DNA from: UBA2421 sp002343075
GTDB lineage: Bacteria > Planctomycetota > Phycisphaerae > Tepidisphaerales > Tepidisphaeraceae
Direction: 5' to 3'
Assembly: GCA_937982565.1 (NCBI GenBank)
Contig: CALJLN010000019.1
Span: 1-64,000, forward strand
DNA length: 64,000 nt
The translations under genes were made by a program, and so were the position numbers. The first letter of the stretch is position 1. Every line of letters begins with the position of its first letter. Shown here in pieces: positions 1 to 9,076 of this stretch. Below the pieces are notes generated by a model. It saw nothing but the letters and a program-made list of their open reading frames with translations. It had not been told where the DNA came from and made no database searches.

Positions 1-1496
<1,496 letters not shown>

Positions 1497-1744
1497 TTTC
1501 TTGGTACGAACCCCGCCTCCTGCTTCACGTCACCTTTGCAGGCTGGTCAAGACTTATGGTTTTGCGGTTCGCATTTATCCTCGAAACGAGTTTGTCCAAG
1601 CCAACTTCACACCGTGATTTCTCACGAAGCTTTGGTTGGCTCTTTCTGCTCACCGAGCGGCTAAGCTACGATGAGTCAGTCACGCTCCCGATACCGCAAG
1701 CGGCACCGTGAAACGTGAGCAAGGCTCAAACACCTCTTCTGGCG

Positions 1745-1766
1745 CCCAACCCCGCGTAGGGTTGGG
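1745..1766 (-). other. Hairpin in the 16S leader
   Basis: Perfect 8-bp inverted repeat (cccaaccc at 1745-1752, gggttggg at 1759-1766) with a 6-base loop, about 250 bases upstream of mature 16S. No T-run follows on the minus strand, so it is more likely a processing or folding element than a terminator (inference). Confidence 0.5.
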
Positions 1767-1968
1767 ATTTCTCTCAAATGATATTGATCAAGGAAGATCA
1801 CTATACTTGCGTGAACCACAAGAGTGCTTGAGATTCTGGTGCGCCGATCTAAAACACCAACACTATTCGCATTGATGCGTTCGACCGACGACTTGGATCG
1901 TGCGTTTACACACCCGGTCAACATACCGAATGCTTGGACGCGACACTCTCGCGGCTACCGACTATTCA

Positions 1969-1984
1969 CTTGTCAAAGAACACG
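1969..1984 (-). promoter_or_regulatory. boxA-like rRNA antitermination element
   Basis: On the minus strand the sequence reads GTGTTCTTTGACAAGTG. It closely resembles the boxA of bacterial rRNA leaders (E. coli TGCTCTTTAACA), which binds NusB-NusE to prevent Rho termination. It lies between the predicted promoter and the 16S, the expected place. Confidence 0.65.
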
Positions 1985-2075
1985 GCACTTCAGGCCGTTT
2001 TGCCGCTTTCGCGACACTCGGCGATGACAACTTTCGTTGCAACCGTCGTTTGGCTTCCCCGAATCGGGGTCGCAG

Positions 2076-2103
2076 ATGATATCGATCATTTGCCGCTTGT
2101 CAA
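2076..2103 (-). promoter_or_regulatory. Probable rRNA promoter
   Basis: Minus strand TTGACA (2103-2098), 16-bp spacer, TATCAT (2081-2076): a perfect -35 and five of six bases in the -10. An A-tract (complement of the t-run near 2115-2120) sits just upstream like an UP element. The transcript would start near 2069 and immediately contain the self-complementary CCCCGATTCGGGG (2069-2057). Confidence 0.65.
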
Positions 2104-2466
2104 CCCCGTGTTGAGCCTTTTTTCAGGACTCATCAGGATTTGGTTTAACCTCGACGTAGCGAAGGAAACCACTCATCGTCAGGCCACCCACGAAAACTTA
2201 AGCGGGCGAAACATCGGACGATAAGAAACCCCGCAGCGATCTCATTCCTTTACGATCGCCACGCGATGCGGTTCGATTTTTTTTAGCAGATGCACGCGTT
2301 ACAGCCAATAAACACTTAGTCAATCGGCTGCCGCCAGCGTGCCGTGTGGGTCAACTGCTGTTTCGACTTAACGAAAGAGAGCTTACGGGCTTGCCATCAT
2401 CCAGTCAAGCGGCCCCGGAACTATCGACAGTCCGGCAGGCCCGCAATTCTACACTCTGAGTCATAA

Positions 2467-2503
2467 GCCATGTCGAAATCAATACTTGCGACTCCGACAT
2501 GGC
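2467..2503 (-). other. Hairpin downstream of pckG
   Basis: Perfect 9-bp inverted repeat (gccatgtcg at 2467-2475, cgacatggc at 2495-2503) with a 19-base loop, 25 bases past the pckG stop. No T-run follows, so it is a possible 3' stabilising hairpin or weak terminator only. Confidence 0.35.
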
Positions 2504-2527
2504 CTATAAATCACTGTCGATAAACTG

Positions 2528-4381
2528 TTACAAGCGGCTGATCAACAGCTCTCGCTGGAAAATCATCTCCTTGGGCATTTCACCTGCAAGCTTCAGGAAC
2601 AGCTCTTCTTGTCCCAGAATCTCTGACTTCAGTTCATCGCCGGACACGCTCTGCAGCTTCTCAAACGCCTCTGGCGGCATGTTCAAGCCATCGAGGTCGA
2701 GGTCCTTGGCCAGCGGCACCCAGCCGATAATCGACTCAACCGCGTATGCCTTGCCGTGGCATCGGTCGACGATCCACTTCAGCACGCGCATGTTTTCGCC
2801 GAAGCCAGGCCACATAAACTCGCCGTCGTCATTTTGACGAAACCAATTCACATGAAACACACGCGGGCAGTCCTTCATTACTTTTCGCATGCGCATCCAG
2901 TGAATAAAGTAGTCGCGAATGTTGTAGCCAATGAACGGCAGCATCGCCATCGGATCGCGTCGGACGACGCCCACGGCACCAGTCGCGGCGGCGGTGGTCT
3001 CACTCCCCAGCATCGCGCCAAGATAGACGCCGTGCATCCAATTAAAGGCCTGGTACACCAGTGGCACGTTTTTGCTCCGGCGACCGCCAAAAATGATGCC
3101 CGCCACCGGCACGCCAGCGGGGTCGTTCGCCATCTCGTCCAAAACGGGATTGTTTGCCATAGGCGCCGTGAATCGCGAGTTAGGGTGCGCCGCCTTCGCG
3201 CCGGTTTGCCTGGCGATCTCGGGTGTCCACTTTTTGCCTTCCCAATTGACGCACTCAGCTGGCGGTTCCTTACTCTTTCCTTCCCACCAGATATCGCCGT
3301 CGGGCAGCAGCGCCACATTGGTGAAGATGCTGTCCTTAGCCATGCAGACCATCGCATTGGGATTGGTCTTTTCATTAGTGCCGGGAACGACGCCGAAGTA
3401 TCCGGCTTCCGGATTAATCGCCCGGAGTTTCCCGGAATCTTTATCCACCCACATCCACACTATGTCGTCACCCACCGTGGTGATTTTCCAGCCTGCATCA
3501 GTGTACTTTTTCGGGGGTATCAGCATCGCAAAGTTGGTTTTGCCGCAGGCCGACGGAAATGCAGCTGCAACGTAAGTTTTCTTGCCGTCAGGCGCGGTCG
3601 CCCCCATTAGCAGCATGTGTTCGGCCATCCACCCCTGTTGCTGGCCAAGGAAGCTGGCGATGCGCAACGCAAGACACTTTTTGCCCAGCAGCGCATTGCC
3701 GCCGTAACCACTTCCGAAGCTCCAGATGGTGTTATCCAACGGAAAATGGCAGATGTAGCGTCGATCAGGGTTGACGTCACCGACGCTGTGCAGGCAGCGC
3801 GTAAACTCATCATCGCTGCCAAGCTGACGCCACGCCACATCACCCATGCGCGTCATAATCTGCATGTTCACGGCTACATAGAGCGAGTCTGTTAACTCCA
3901 CGCCTACCTTTGCCAGTGGGCTGCCGATCGGCCCCATGACGAAGGGTAAGATGAACATCGTTCGGCCCCTCATACAGCCGTCATAAAGCCCACGCAGCTT
4001 GGCGTAGCCTTGCTTGGCTTCCATCCAGTTGTTGGTTGGCCCGACCATGTCCGGACCGGGCGTGCAGATGTAGGTAAGATGTTCGGTTCGGGCGACGTCA
4101 TTGCTGTTCGATCGGTGGTAGTAGCAGCCGGGCCACTTCTTTTGATCGAGCTTTACGAATGTGCCGTCGGCACATCCGCGGGCGTAAAGTCGCTCACGCT
4201 CTTCAATGGAGCCGTTGCAAAGATAAAGCTCATCGGGCTTGCACAACTCGATGCATTCGGCGATCCACTTTGCCGCGAAAGGATTCGGAATCAGCTCCGC
4301 AAGCCGTTCAACGGGAAACGCACCGCTGAACGACGCCTTCGCGCCTGCGGCAGGGACTTTGGGGTTGGTAGTTAACGTCAT
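2528..4381 (-). CDS. pckG: Phosphoenolpyruvate carboxykinase (GTP)
   Basis: A 617-residue protein of normal length for the GTP-dependent family (EC 4.1.1.32), which interconverts oxaloacetate and phosphoenolpyruvate in gluconeogenesis and anaplerosis. The kinase-1a P-loop (FPSACGKTN, residues 275-283), the following metal-binding segment (GDDIVWM) and the C-terminal GEFMWPGFGENMR nucleotide-binding motif are visible. The ATG lies behind an AAAGGA ribosome-binding site and overlaps the stop of the upstream Rrf2 gene by 4 bp (ATGA). The two are therefore probably cotranscribed and translationally coupled, which suggests Rrf2 control of this step (inference). Confidence 0.97.
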   Translation of the reverse strand: MTLTTNPKVPAAGAKASFSGAFPVERLAELIPNPFAAKWIAECIELCKPDELYLCNGSIEERERLYARGCADGTFVKLDQKKWPGCYYHRSNSNDVARTEHLTYICTPGPDMVGPTNNWMEAKQGYAKLRGLYDGCMRGRTMFILPFVMGPIGSPLAKVGVELTDSLYVAVNMQIMTRMGDVAWRQLGSDDEFTRCLHSVGDVNPDRRYICHFPLDNTIWSFGSGYGGNALLGKKCLALRIASFLGQQQGWMAEHMLLMGATAPDGKKTYVAAAFPSACGKTNFAMLIPPKKYTDAGWKITTVGDDIVWMWVDKDSGKLRAINPEAGYFGVVPGTNEKTNPNAMVCMAKDSIFTNVALLPDGDIWWEGKSKEPPAECVNWEGKKWTPEIARQTGAKAAHPNSRFTAPMANNPVLDEMANDPAGVPVAGIIFGGRRSKNVPLVYQAFNWMHGVYLGAMLGSETTAAATGAVGVVRRDPMAMLPFIGYNIRDYFIHWMRMRKVMKDCPRVFHVNWFRQNDDGEFMWPGFGENMRVLKWIVDRCHGKAYAVESIIGWVPLAKDLDLDGLNMPPEAFEKLQSVSGDELKSEILGQEELFLKLAGEMPKEMIFQRELLISRL

Positions 4382-4851
4382 TGCGCATCAATCCTTTCTG
4401 TACCAACCATCACCCGCATCTTCTGCCACGCCTGTTTTGCGCGGAGCGACGCGGCCAGGTCGGCCAACGTAGTGGTGTTGAGGTAATCCTTCAGCCGTTG
4501 ACGGATCGGCTTGTACAAGTCGTGCTGAGGGCATGGCATGTGATCGTTGCACTTTTCAAGTCCAACGACACAGCGGTCGGAACACGCCGGGCCTTCAAGC
4601 GCCTCGTAAATCTGCATGATCGTAATCTCGTGCGCCGGCCGGGCCAACCAGAACCCTCCCCCGCGACCCTTCGAACTGGACAACAGGCCCGATTTCGCGA
4701 GTTTTTGAAAGATTTTCGCAAGAAAATCGCGCGGCAGGCTCGTGCCATCCACGAGGTCATCAATCATCATGCGGCCACTGGCCGGGTCGGCACGACACAC
4801 CAACTCGGCGAGGCCTCGAATGGCATATTCCGTCGGGTTCGTGAAAATCAT
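4378..4851 (-). CDS. Rrf2-family transcriptional regulator with cysteine cluster
   Basis: A 157-residue protein starting at the ATG with a good GGAGAAGG site 6 bases upstream; the frame stays open to 5088 but the added residues are not Rrf2-like. The N-terminus (MIFTNPTEYAIRGL) and the wing (KGRGGGFWLARP) are typical Rrf2 winged-helix elements. Four cysteines follow at 90, 94, 101 and 107. The last three have spacing close to the [2Fe-2S] ligands of IscR/NsrR, so Fe-S or NO sensing is plausible (inference). It overlaps pckG by 4 bp, and its own promoter region contains a perfect palindrome, suggesting autoregulation. Confidence 0.9.
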   Translation of the reverse strand: MIFTNPTEYAIRGLAELVCRADPASGRMMIDDLVDGTSLPRDFLAKIFQKLAKSGLLSSSKGRGGGFWLARPAHEITIMQIYEALEGPACSDRCVVGLEKCNDHMPCPQHDLYKPIRQRLKDYLNTTTLADLAASLRAKQAWQKMRVMVGTERIDAQ

Positions 4852-4890
4852 GCAGCCTTCTCCAACTGAACAAAATCGACACCAGCCAAT

Positions 4891-4910
4891 AACGGATAAT
4901 CTTATCCGTT
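4891..4910. promoter_or_regulatory. Perfect palindrome, candidate Rrf2 operator
   Basis: AACGGATAA-TC-TTATCCGTT: a 9-bp perfect inverted repeat 40 bp upstream of the rrf2 start, between it and the divergent lipoprotein gene. It overlaps the predicted rrf2 -10. Size and placement fit a homodimer operator; assigning it to this Rrf2 protein is inference. Confidence 0.6.
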
Positions 4911-4926
4911 TTAGAAATCCTGTAAA
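4899..4926 (-). promoter_or_regulatory. Predicted rrf2-pckG promoter
   Basis: Minus strand TTTACA (4926-4921), 16-bp spacer, TAAGAT (4904-4899). The -10 lies inside the palindrome at 4891-4910, so a bound regulator would block RNA polymerase. Confidence 0.4.
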
Positions 4927-5011
4927 GGTAACCGGGCGGCGCAAACCTCGCCGAGACTTGAAGAATCCGACGCAACCTGTTTTATTGGCGAGCCTTACGT
5001 TGGAGTTAGAA

Positions 5012-5398
5012 ATGCGACTAAAAATTATTGTCACTGCAATGTTCTCAGCCTTGGTCGTCGGCGGATGCACCAAGACCGGTTCGACCATCGGCGGAGCGCC
5101 GGGAACCGCCGAAGACCTCGAACGGCTGCGAGCCGTCTACGCCGAACGAGATGGAAATGTCGTCGTAGGTTCAGTAATCGGCCTTTTGCCTGAGGAGAAC
5201 CTGCTTGCAATTGGTAATGTCCCGGTGGATCGCTTCTTTACCGGCGACAATGTGAGCATCCTGGACGGTAACGAGACGACGATTGCGTTTGCACGCGTGG
5301 TGCGGCGCGCCGACGGAACAGTCCACGCTAGCTACACGTCGCAGGCCAACGCGCGCCCGCCGGTCGAAGGCGATCTGGTCGTCCGCTTTCCGCGGTAG
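5012..5398 (+). CDS. Small lipoprotein, function unknown
   Basis: A 128-residue protein with a positively charged start, a short hydrophobic segment and a lipobox-like VVGGC ending near residue 19, so probably exported and lipidated. TGGAG lies 7 bases before the ATG. The frame is open upstream to 4742, but that extension lacks a signal peptide. The rest resembles a short beta-rich domain; I do not recognise a family. It is divergent from rrf2 across the palindrome, so it may share that regulation. Confidence 0.7.
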   Translation: MRLKIIVTAMFSALVVGGCTKTGSTIGGAPGTAEDLERLRAVYAERDGNVVVGSVIGLLPEENLLAIGNVPVDRFFTGDNVSILDGNETTIAFARVVRRADGTVHASYTSQANARPPVEGDLVVRFPR

Positions 5399-5449
5399 CC
5401 GCCTGCGGGTATTGCGCGGGGGTGGCACCAGCCTGGTTGAACTCTACGA

Positions 5450-6049
5450 GTGAATGAAATCGACGCATCACCGCAACTTGTGCTGGCGAGCGCCAGTCCG
5501 CGCCGGCGCGAACTGCTTTTGCAAGCCGGATATACCTTCGAGGTTCACCCCGCCGACATTGATGAGGACGACTTCCCTCCCAATTCCATGCCGTACGACG
5601 TCGCCCACGGCTTGGCGCGACGTAAAGCTGAGGCGCTAGGTGAAAGATTCGCCGACCGGGTTGTGCTGGCTGCGGACACGGTCGTCGCTTTCGGAGATCG
5701 AATGCTCGGCAAGCCGAAAGATGCCGCCGACGCTCGCAACATGCTGCGCCTGCTGGCTGGTACGACGCATGTGGTCATCACCGGCGTGGCGGTCATTCAT
5801 ATGCTCGCCAACTTCGACAAATCGGGCCGGGTCCTCTCGGCGGTGCATATGCGGCCTTTAACTGATGGTGAAATCAATACTTACGTCGCATCTAACGACT
5901 GGCAGGGAAAGGCCGGCGGGTACGGCATTCAGGATAAGGACCCGTTCGTGCGAAAAGTCGGGGGCGAGTGGTCCAACATTGTCGGCCTGCCGATGAAACT
6001 GACATCGCGCCTGCTTGCCGAAGCTGGAATCAGGCCCAAGAAACCTTGA
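5450..6049 (+). CDS. maf: Maf-like nucleoside triphosphate pyrophosphatase
   Basis: A 199-residue protein of the Maf/YhdE family, which hydrolyses non-canonical or canonical (dTTP/UTP) nucleoside triphosphates to the monophosphate. Visible motifs are the N-terminal LASASPRRREL, the central AADTVV with GKPKD, and the C-terminal GGYGIQD. The start is GTG; the overlapping ATG four bases on is in another frame. It lies 51 bp after the lipoprotein gene and heads a co-directional run to 7899. Confidence 0.92.
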   Translation: MNEIDASPQLVLASASPRRRELLLQAGYTFEVHPADIDEDDFPPNSMPYDVAHGLARRKAEALGERFADRVVLAADTVVAFGDRMLGKPKDAADARNMLRLLAGTTHVVITGVAVIHMLANFDKSGRVLSAVHMRPLTDGEINTYVASNDWQGKAGGYGIQDKDPFVRKVGGEWSNIVGLPMKLTSRLLAEAGIRPKKP

Positions 6050-6112
6050 ACCGGAATCGTGCTCCGGGTGAGTTTTTCAGCATTTTGACTTCGTGGCGTA
6101 TCTTCAACGCAA

Positions 6113-6469
6113 GTGTTTTCGATTGCGTCCATCTTCTCGTTGCTCGTCGGCGTGGCGGGTTGGTACTACGCGTTCTACTCCCCCGCCGCCGCCCGTCTGA
6201 GCAACATCGAAGCGGCCCCGGTGAACAACCGGCGCGTACGCCTGCGCAGAGTCAATGGCTTGCTGATGTGCGCTATGGCGGTCTGCCTCTTCCTAGGCAC
6301 CGCATCGCTGGAAAGAGGATGGTCGGCGGTGGCGACGGTCGCGCTCTGGTTCGCGGTTCTAATACTGATGCTCGGCATTGCAGCATTCGCACTGTACGAT
6401 CTAAGGCTAACCGCCCGACTACGCGCAAAGTTGCATGAGCAGCTAAAGCGAGATCCAAGAAAAGACTAG
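6113..6469 (+). CDS. Small integral membrane protein, function unknown
   Basis: A 118-residue protein with a GTG start and three predicted membrane helices (about residues 2-20, 48-65 and 70-93), ending in a short Arg/Lys-rich cytoplasmic tail. I recognise no family. It is followed after 11 bp by the DUF192 lipoprotein gene, so the two are probably cotranscribed. Confidence 0.65.
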   Translation: MFSIASIFSLLVGVAGWYYAFYSPAAARLSNIEAAPVNNRRVRLRRVNGLLMCAMAVCLFLGTASLERGWSAVATVALWFAVLILMLGIAAFALYDLRLTARLRAKLHEQLKRDPRKD

Positions 6470-6480
6470 GCGTTACATCC

Positions 6481-6939
6481 ATGTCAATCAGCCGAATTAG
6501 CTTCATCGCACTACTCTTTGCGATCATTCCGGGGTGCAAACCTCCTTCGGTGGACGAACCGAAACTGCCGACAGTTGAAATGCGACTCGGCACGCGGACG
6601 TTTCAACTCGAAATCGCGGCGAATGACGCTGACCGGGCAACGGGCCTCATGAATAGAGACAGCATGGCGGTCGACCGCGGGATGATCTTTGTCTTCGCAG
6701 ATGAAGCACCTCGATCGTTCTGGATGAAGAACACGCGCATCCCGCTTGATATCGTCTATGTCAACGCCACCGGCGAAGTGGTGGATATCAAGCAGATGGC
6801 CCCCTTTGACTTAAGATCCAAGCCAAGCAACAAGCCCGCCAAATACGCAATCGAGTTAAACAAGGGCCTTGCCGCGGCTTCGAGCCTGAAGATTGGGGAT
6901 CAACTCACCATCCCCGAAGCCGCAAAAGAACCAAAGTAA
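6481..6939 (+). CDS. DUF192 family lipoprotein
   Basis: A 152-residue protein with a signal peptide and lipobox (IIPGC). The DUF192 signatures are clear: RATGLMNRDSM, GMIFVF and FWMKNTRIPLDIVY. The family forms a small beta-barrel-like domain of unknown biochemical role, usually exported. It is cotranscribed with the membrane protein upstream and close to the PP2C phosphatase downstream. Confidence 0.88.
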   Translation: MSISRISFIALLFAIIPGCKPPSVDEPKLPTVEMRLGTRTFQLEIAANDADRATGLMNRDSMAVDRGMIFVFADEAPRSFWMKNTRIPLDIVYVNATGEVVDIKQMAPFDLRSKPSNKPAKYAIELNKGLAAASSLKIGDQLTIPEAAKEPK

Positions 6940-6963
6940 GGGGTTGATCGTGCCGATGGCTCT

Positions 6964-7899
6964 GTGGGTGTCGCCTCGCTCCGGAGCTTTGTGGAAAACA
7001 ACCGTTCGCCAAAATCCGCGTCTTCAGTTCTCCCCGGGGGGCAGAGCACCGAACAGTTGTTATCGGTCGTTGACGGATTGCAGTCCGAAGTCGCGTCGTT
7101 AAACGTCGAAGTGGAACTACTTCGCCGCCGCGATGACTCGCTCAACCAATACATGTCGCGCGTGGATGAGGAAATGCGCCTCGCCGCCCGGCTTCAGCGG
7201 GACTTCCTTCCCAAGACGCTCCCGCAGCTTGGCAAGACTTTCTTTCACACCTTGTTTCGCCCGGCGGGATATGTGAGCGGCGATTTGTATGACGTCATGC
7301 GGCTCGACGAAAGCCACGTCGGGTTCTATCTCGCCGACGCCGTGGGACACGGGCTGCCCGCAGCGTTGCTGACGATGTTCATCAAGAACGCGCTCGTCAC
7401 CAAGCAAATCGGCCCCAATGGCTATCGACTGCTCGAGCCGAGCCAGACCATGGCAATTCTCAATGACGCGCTTCTGAGCGCAAACCTTTCGCATGCCACG
7501 TTTGCGACCGCGCTCTATGGGTGGATCGACATCCGCACCAGTCGAGTCTGCTTCAGCCGCGGCGGGCATCCGAATCCGATCGTGCTCCGCAAAGACGGAA
7601 CGATCGAGCACATCGAAAGCGATGGCCCCCTTCTCGGCATTTTCCCGAATGAAGTTTTTTGCGACTGCACGGTGCAACTCGAGCCTGGCGACCGCTTTCT
7701 GGTCTTCACCGACGGTGTTGAAGTTGCCTATTGCGAGACCGAACAAGTAGACACCACCTTGTGGCTCCGCGAGTTGCAATCCCGAAAACATCTGCCCGCG
7801 GCGCAACTTCTGCAGGAACTTGCCGACCGGATGGACGCCAACACCGGCTCGCTCGCCCCGAAAGATGACCTGACCATGATCGCAATTGAAGTCGGCTAG
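6964..7899 (+). CDS. PP2C/SpoIIE-type serine phosphatase with coiled coil
   Basis: A 311-residue protein. Residues 20-65 look like a coiled coil, followed by the SpoIIE/RsbU phosphatase domain: LQRDFLPKTLP, GGDL-like SGDLYD metal site, DAVGHGLPAALL, FTDGV and PKDDLTMI near the end. Such proteins dephosphorylate anti-sigma-factor antagonists in partner-switching systems. No anti-sigma kinase or antagonist gene lies nearby and no sensory domain is evident. The start is GTG with a weak ribosome-binding site (AAGGGG about 20 bases upstream), so it is uncertain; no better in-frame start exists before the stop at 6937. Confidence 0.9.
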   Translation: MGVASLRSFVENNRSPKSASSVLPGGQSTEQLLSVVDGLQSEVASLNVEVELLRRRDDSLNQYMSRVDEEMRLAARLQRDFLPKTLPQLGKTFFHTLFRPAGYVSGDLYDVMRLDESHVGFYLADAVGHGLPAALLTMFIKNALVTKQIGPNGYRLLEPSQTMAILNDALLSANLSHATFATALYGWIDIRTSRVCFSRGGHPNPIVLRKDGTIEHIESDGPLLGIFPNEVFCDCTVQLEPGDRFLVFTDGVEVAYCETEQVDTTLWLRELQSRKHLPAAQLLQELADRMDANTGSLAPKDDLTMIAIEVG

Positions 7900-8072
7900 A
7901 TCTCGTCTTTCACACTCACCACCAGCTTGCCCCCCATTTCCCCCCGCTGCCGCCCTGGGCAATCACCTGGCTTTCGCTAGATACCACTAAACGGCGCGGA
8001 TCTCTCCGCTCACCCCTTCTACGCTTAAACTTCCGATGTTACGCTTGCGGCGGACTTACAGTTGGAGGATTC

Positions 8073-9020
8073 ATGCTGAAGGCAAACATCTCCCGCCGCG
8101 ACGCGCTTCTGGCGTTCGGAGCATCGATCGGCACATCGATGCTGATCAAGCCCGTCTCGGCGGTGGACCGGCCCGCTCAATCGGCTCTCCGGGTGGTACA
8201 CCTCACCGACATGCACGTGAAACCCGAAAAGCGTGCCGCGGAGGGTTTCGCCGCGGCCCTTGAGAGCTTGAAGCTCCTCAACCCCCAACCCGACTTCCTC
8301 GTCACCGGCGGCGACCATGTGATGGACGTTCTTAACTGCACACCCGAGCGAGCAAACGAGCAGTGGTCGCTATATCACAAGACACTCGAGCAAGGCACCC
8401 GGCTGAGGGTCTATCCGGTCGTCGGCAATCATGATGTCTACGGCTGGAGCACAAAACCCGCACTGCCTGAATCGGATGCGCAATATGGCAAGGCAATGAG
8501 CCGCGACATGCTGCGGGTGGAAAGAACGTATTACAGCTTCGAGCACGGCGCGTGGCACTTCATCGTGCTGGACAACATTCAAAAGCGCGGCGGCGGGCAC
8601 TACGGCGATCTTGAGCCAGCGCAATTGGAGTGGCTCAAGGCCGACCTGCAGACCAACGCCTCCAGGAAGCCCATCATGCTCTTCAGCCATATCCCGCTGG
8701 CCAGCATCGTACCACTATTTTTTCACCGCGAGCCCAAGGAATTTTGGCGAACCAGCGACGGGCTTCTGCACCGCAACAGCCGGCCGCTGATCGAACTCCT
8801 GGCGCAATACAACACCCGGCTGTGTGTCAGCGGGCATATTCATCTGCTTGACGAACTTCGAATGATGAACGTCAACTTCGTGTGCAACGGCGCTGTCAGC
8901 GGAAGTTGGTGGGGCGGGCCGCATCAATGGGTGCCCGAGGGATACGGCGTGTTTGATTTGTACGACGACGGTACGCACCAGTTTCAATACGTCACATACG
9001 ACTGGCAGGCAGCAACGTAG
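8073..9020 (+). CDS. Tat-exported metallophosphoesterase
   Basis: A 315-residue calcineurin-like phosphoesterase. The N-terminus carries a twin-arginine motif (SRRDALLAFG), so the folded enzyme is probably exported. Metal motifs appear in order: TDMH, GGDH, GNHD, SH and GHIH, giving a complete dinuclear site. TGGAGG lies just before the ATG. It is convergent with the decaheme gene across a 56-bp gap. Substrate unknown; phosphodiester or acid-phosphatase activity is the family expectation. Confidence 0.9.
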   Translation: MLKANISRRDALLAFGASIGTSMLIKPVSAVDRPAQSALRVVHLTDMHVKPEKRAAEGFAAALESLKLLNPQPDFLVTGGDHVMDVLNCTPERANEQWSLYHKTLEQGTRLRVYPVVGNHDVYGWSTKPALPESDAQYGKAMSRDMLRVERTYYSFEHGAWHFIVLDNIQKRGGGHYGDLEPAQLEWLKADLQTNASRKPIMLFSHIPLASIVPLFFHREPKEFWRTSDGLLHRNSRPLIELLAQYNTRLCVSGHIHLLDELRMMNVNFVCNGAVSGSWWGGPHQWVPEGYGVFDLYDDGTHQFQYVTYDWQAAT

Positions 9021-9076
9021 CCCGGCCGACAGGCTCTGAATCGCCCGCTGGCCCGAATTGGCTTGCACAGTCCTCG

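Larger units (their letters stand above)
1497..2527 (-). other. 16S rRNA leader, promoter region and spacer to pckG
   Basis: About 1 kb without a convincing protein-coding gene. On the minus strand it holds, in transcription order, a sigma70-like promoter (2076-2103), a boxA-like element (about 1969-1984) and a perfect hairpin (1745-1766) before the mature 16S. No tRNA was recognised. Bases 2104-2466 show no feature I can support, apart from an A-rich stretch just upstream of the -35 hexamer that could act as an UP element. Confidence 0.6.

Noticed and set aside
2756..3610. A 284-residue open frame on the plus strand
   Set aside because: Antisense to pckG, which has intact family motifs; no recognisable domain.
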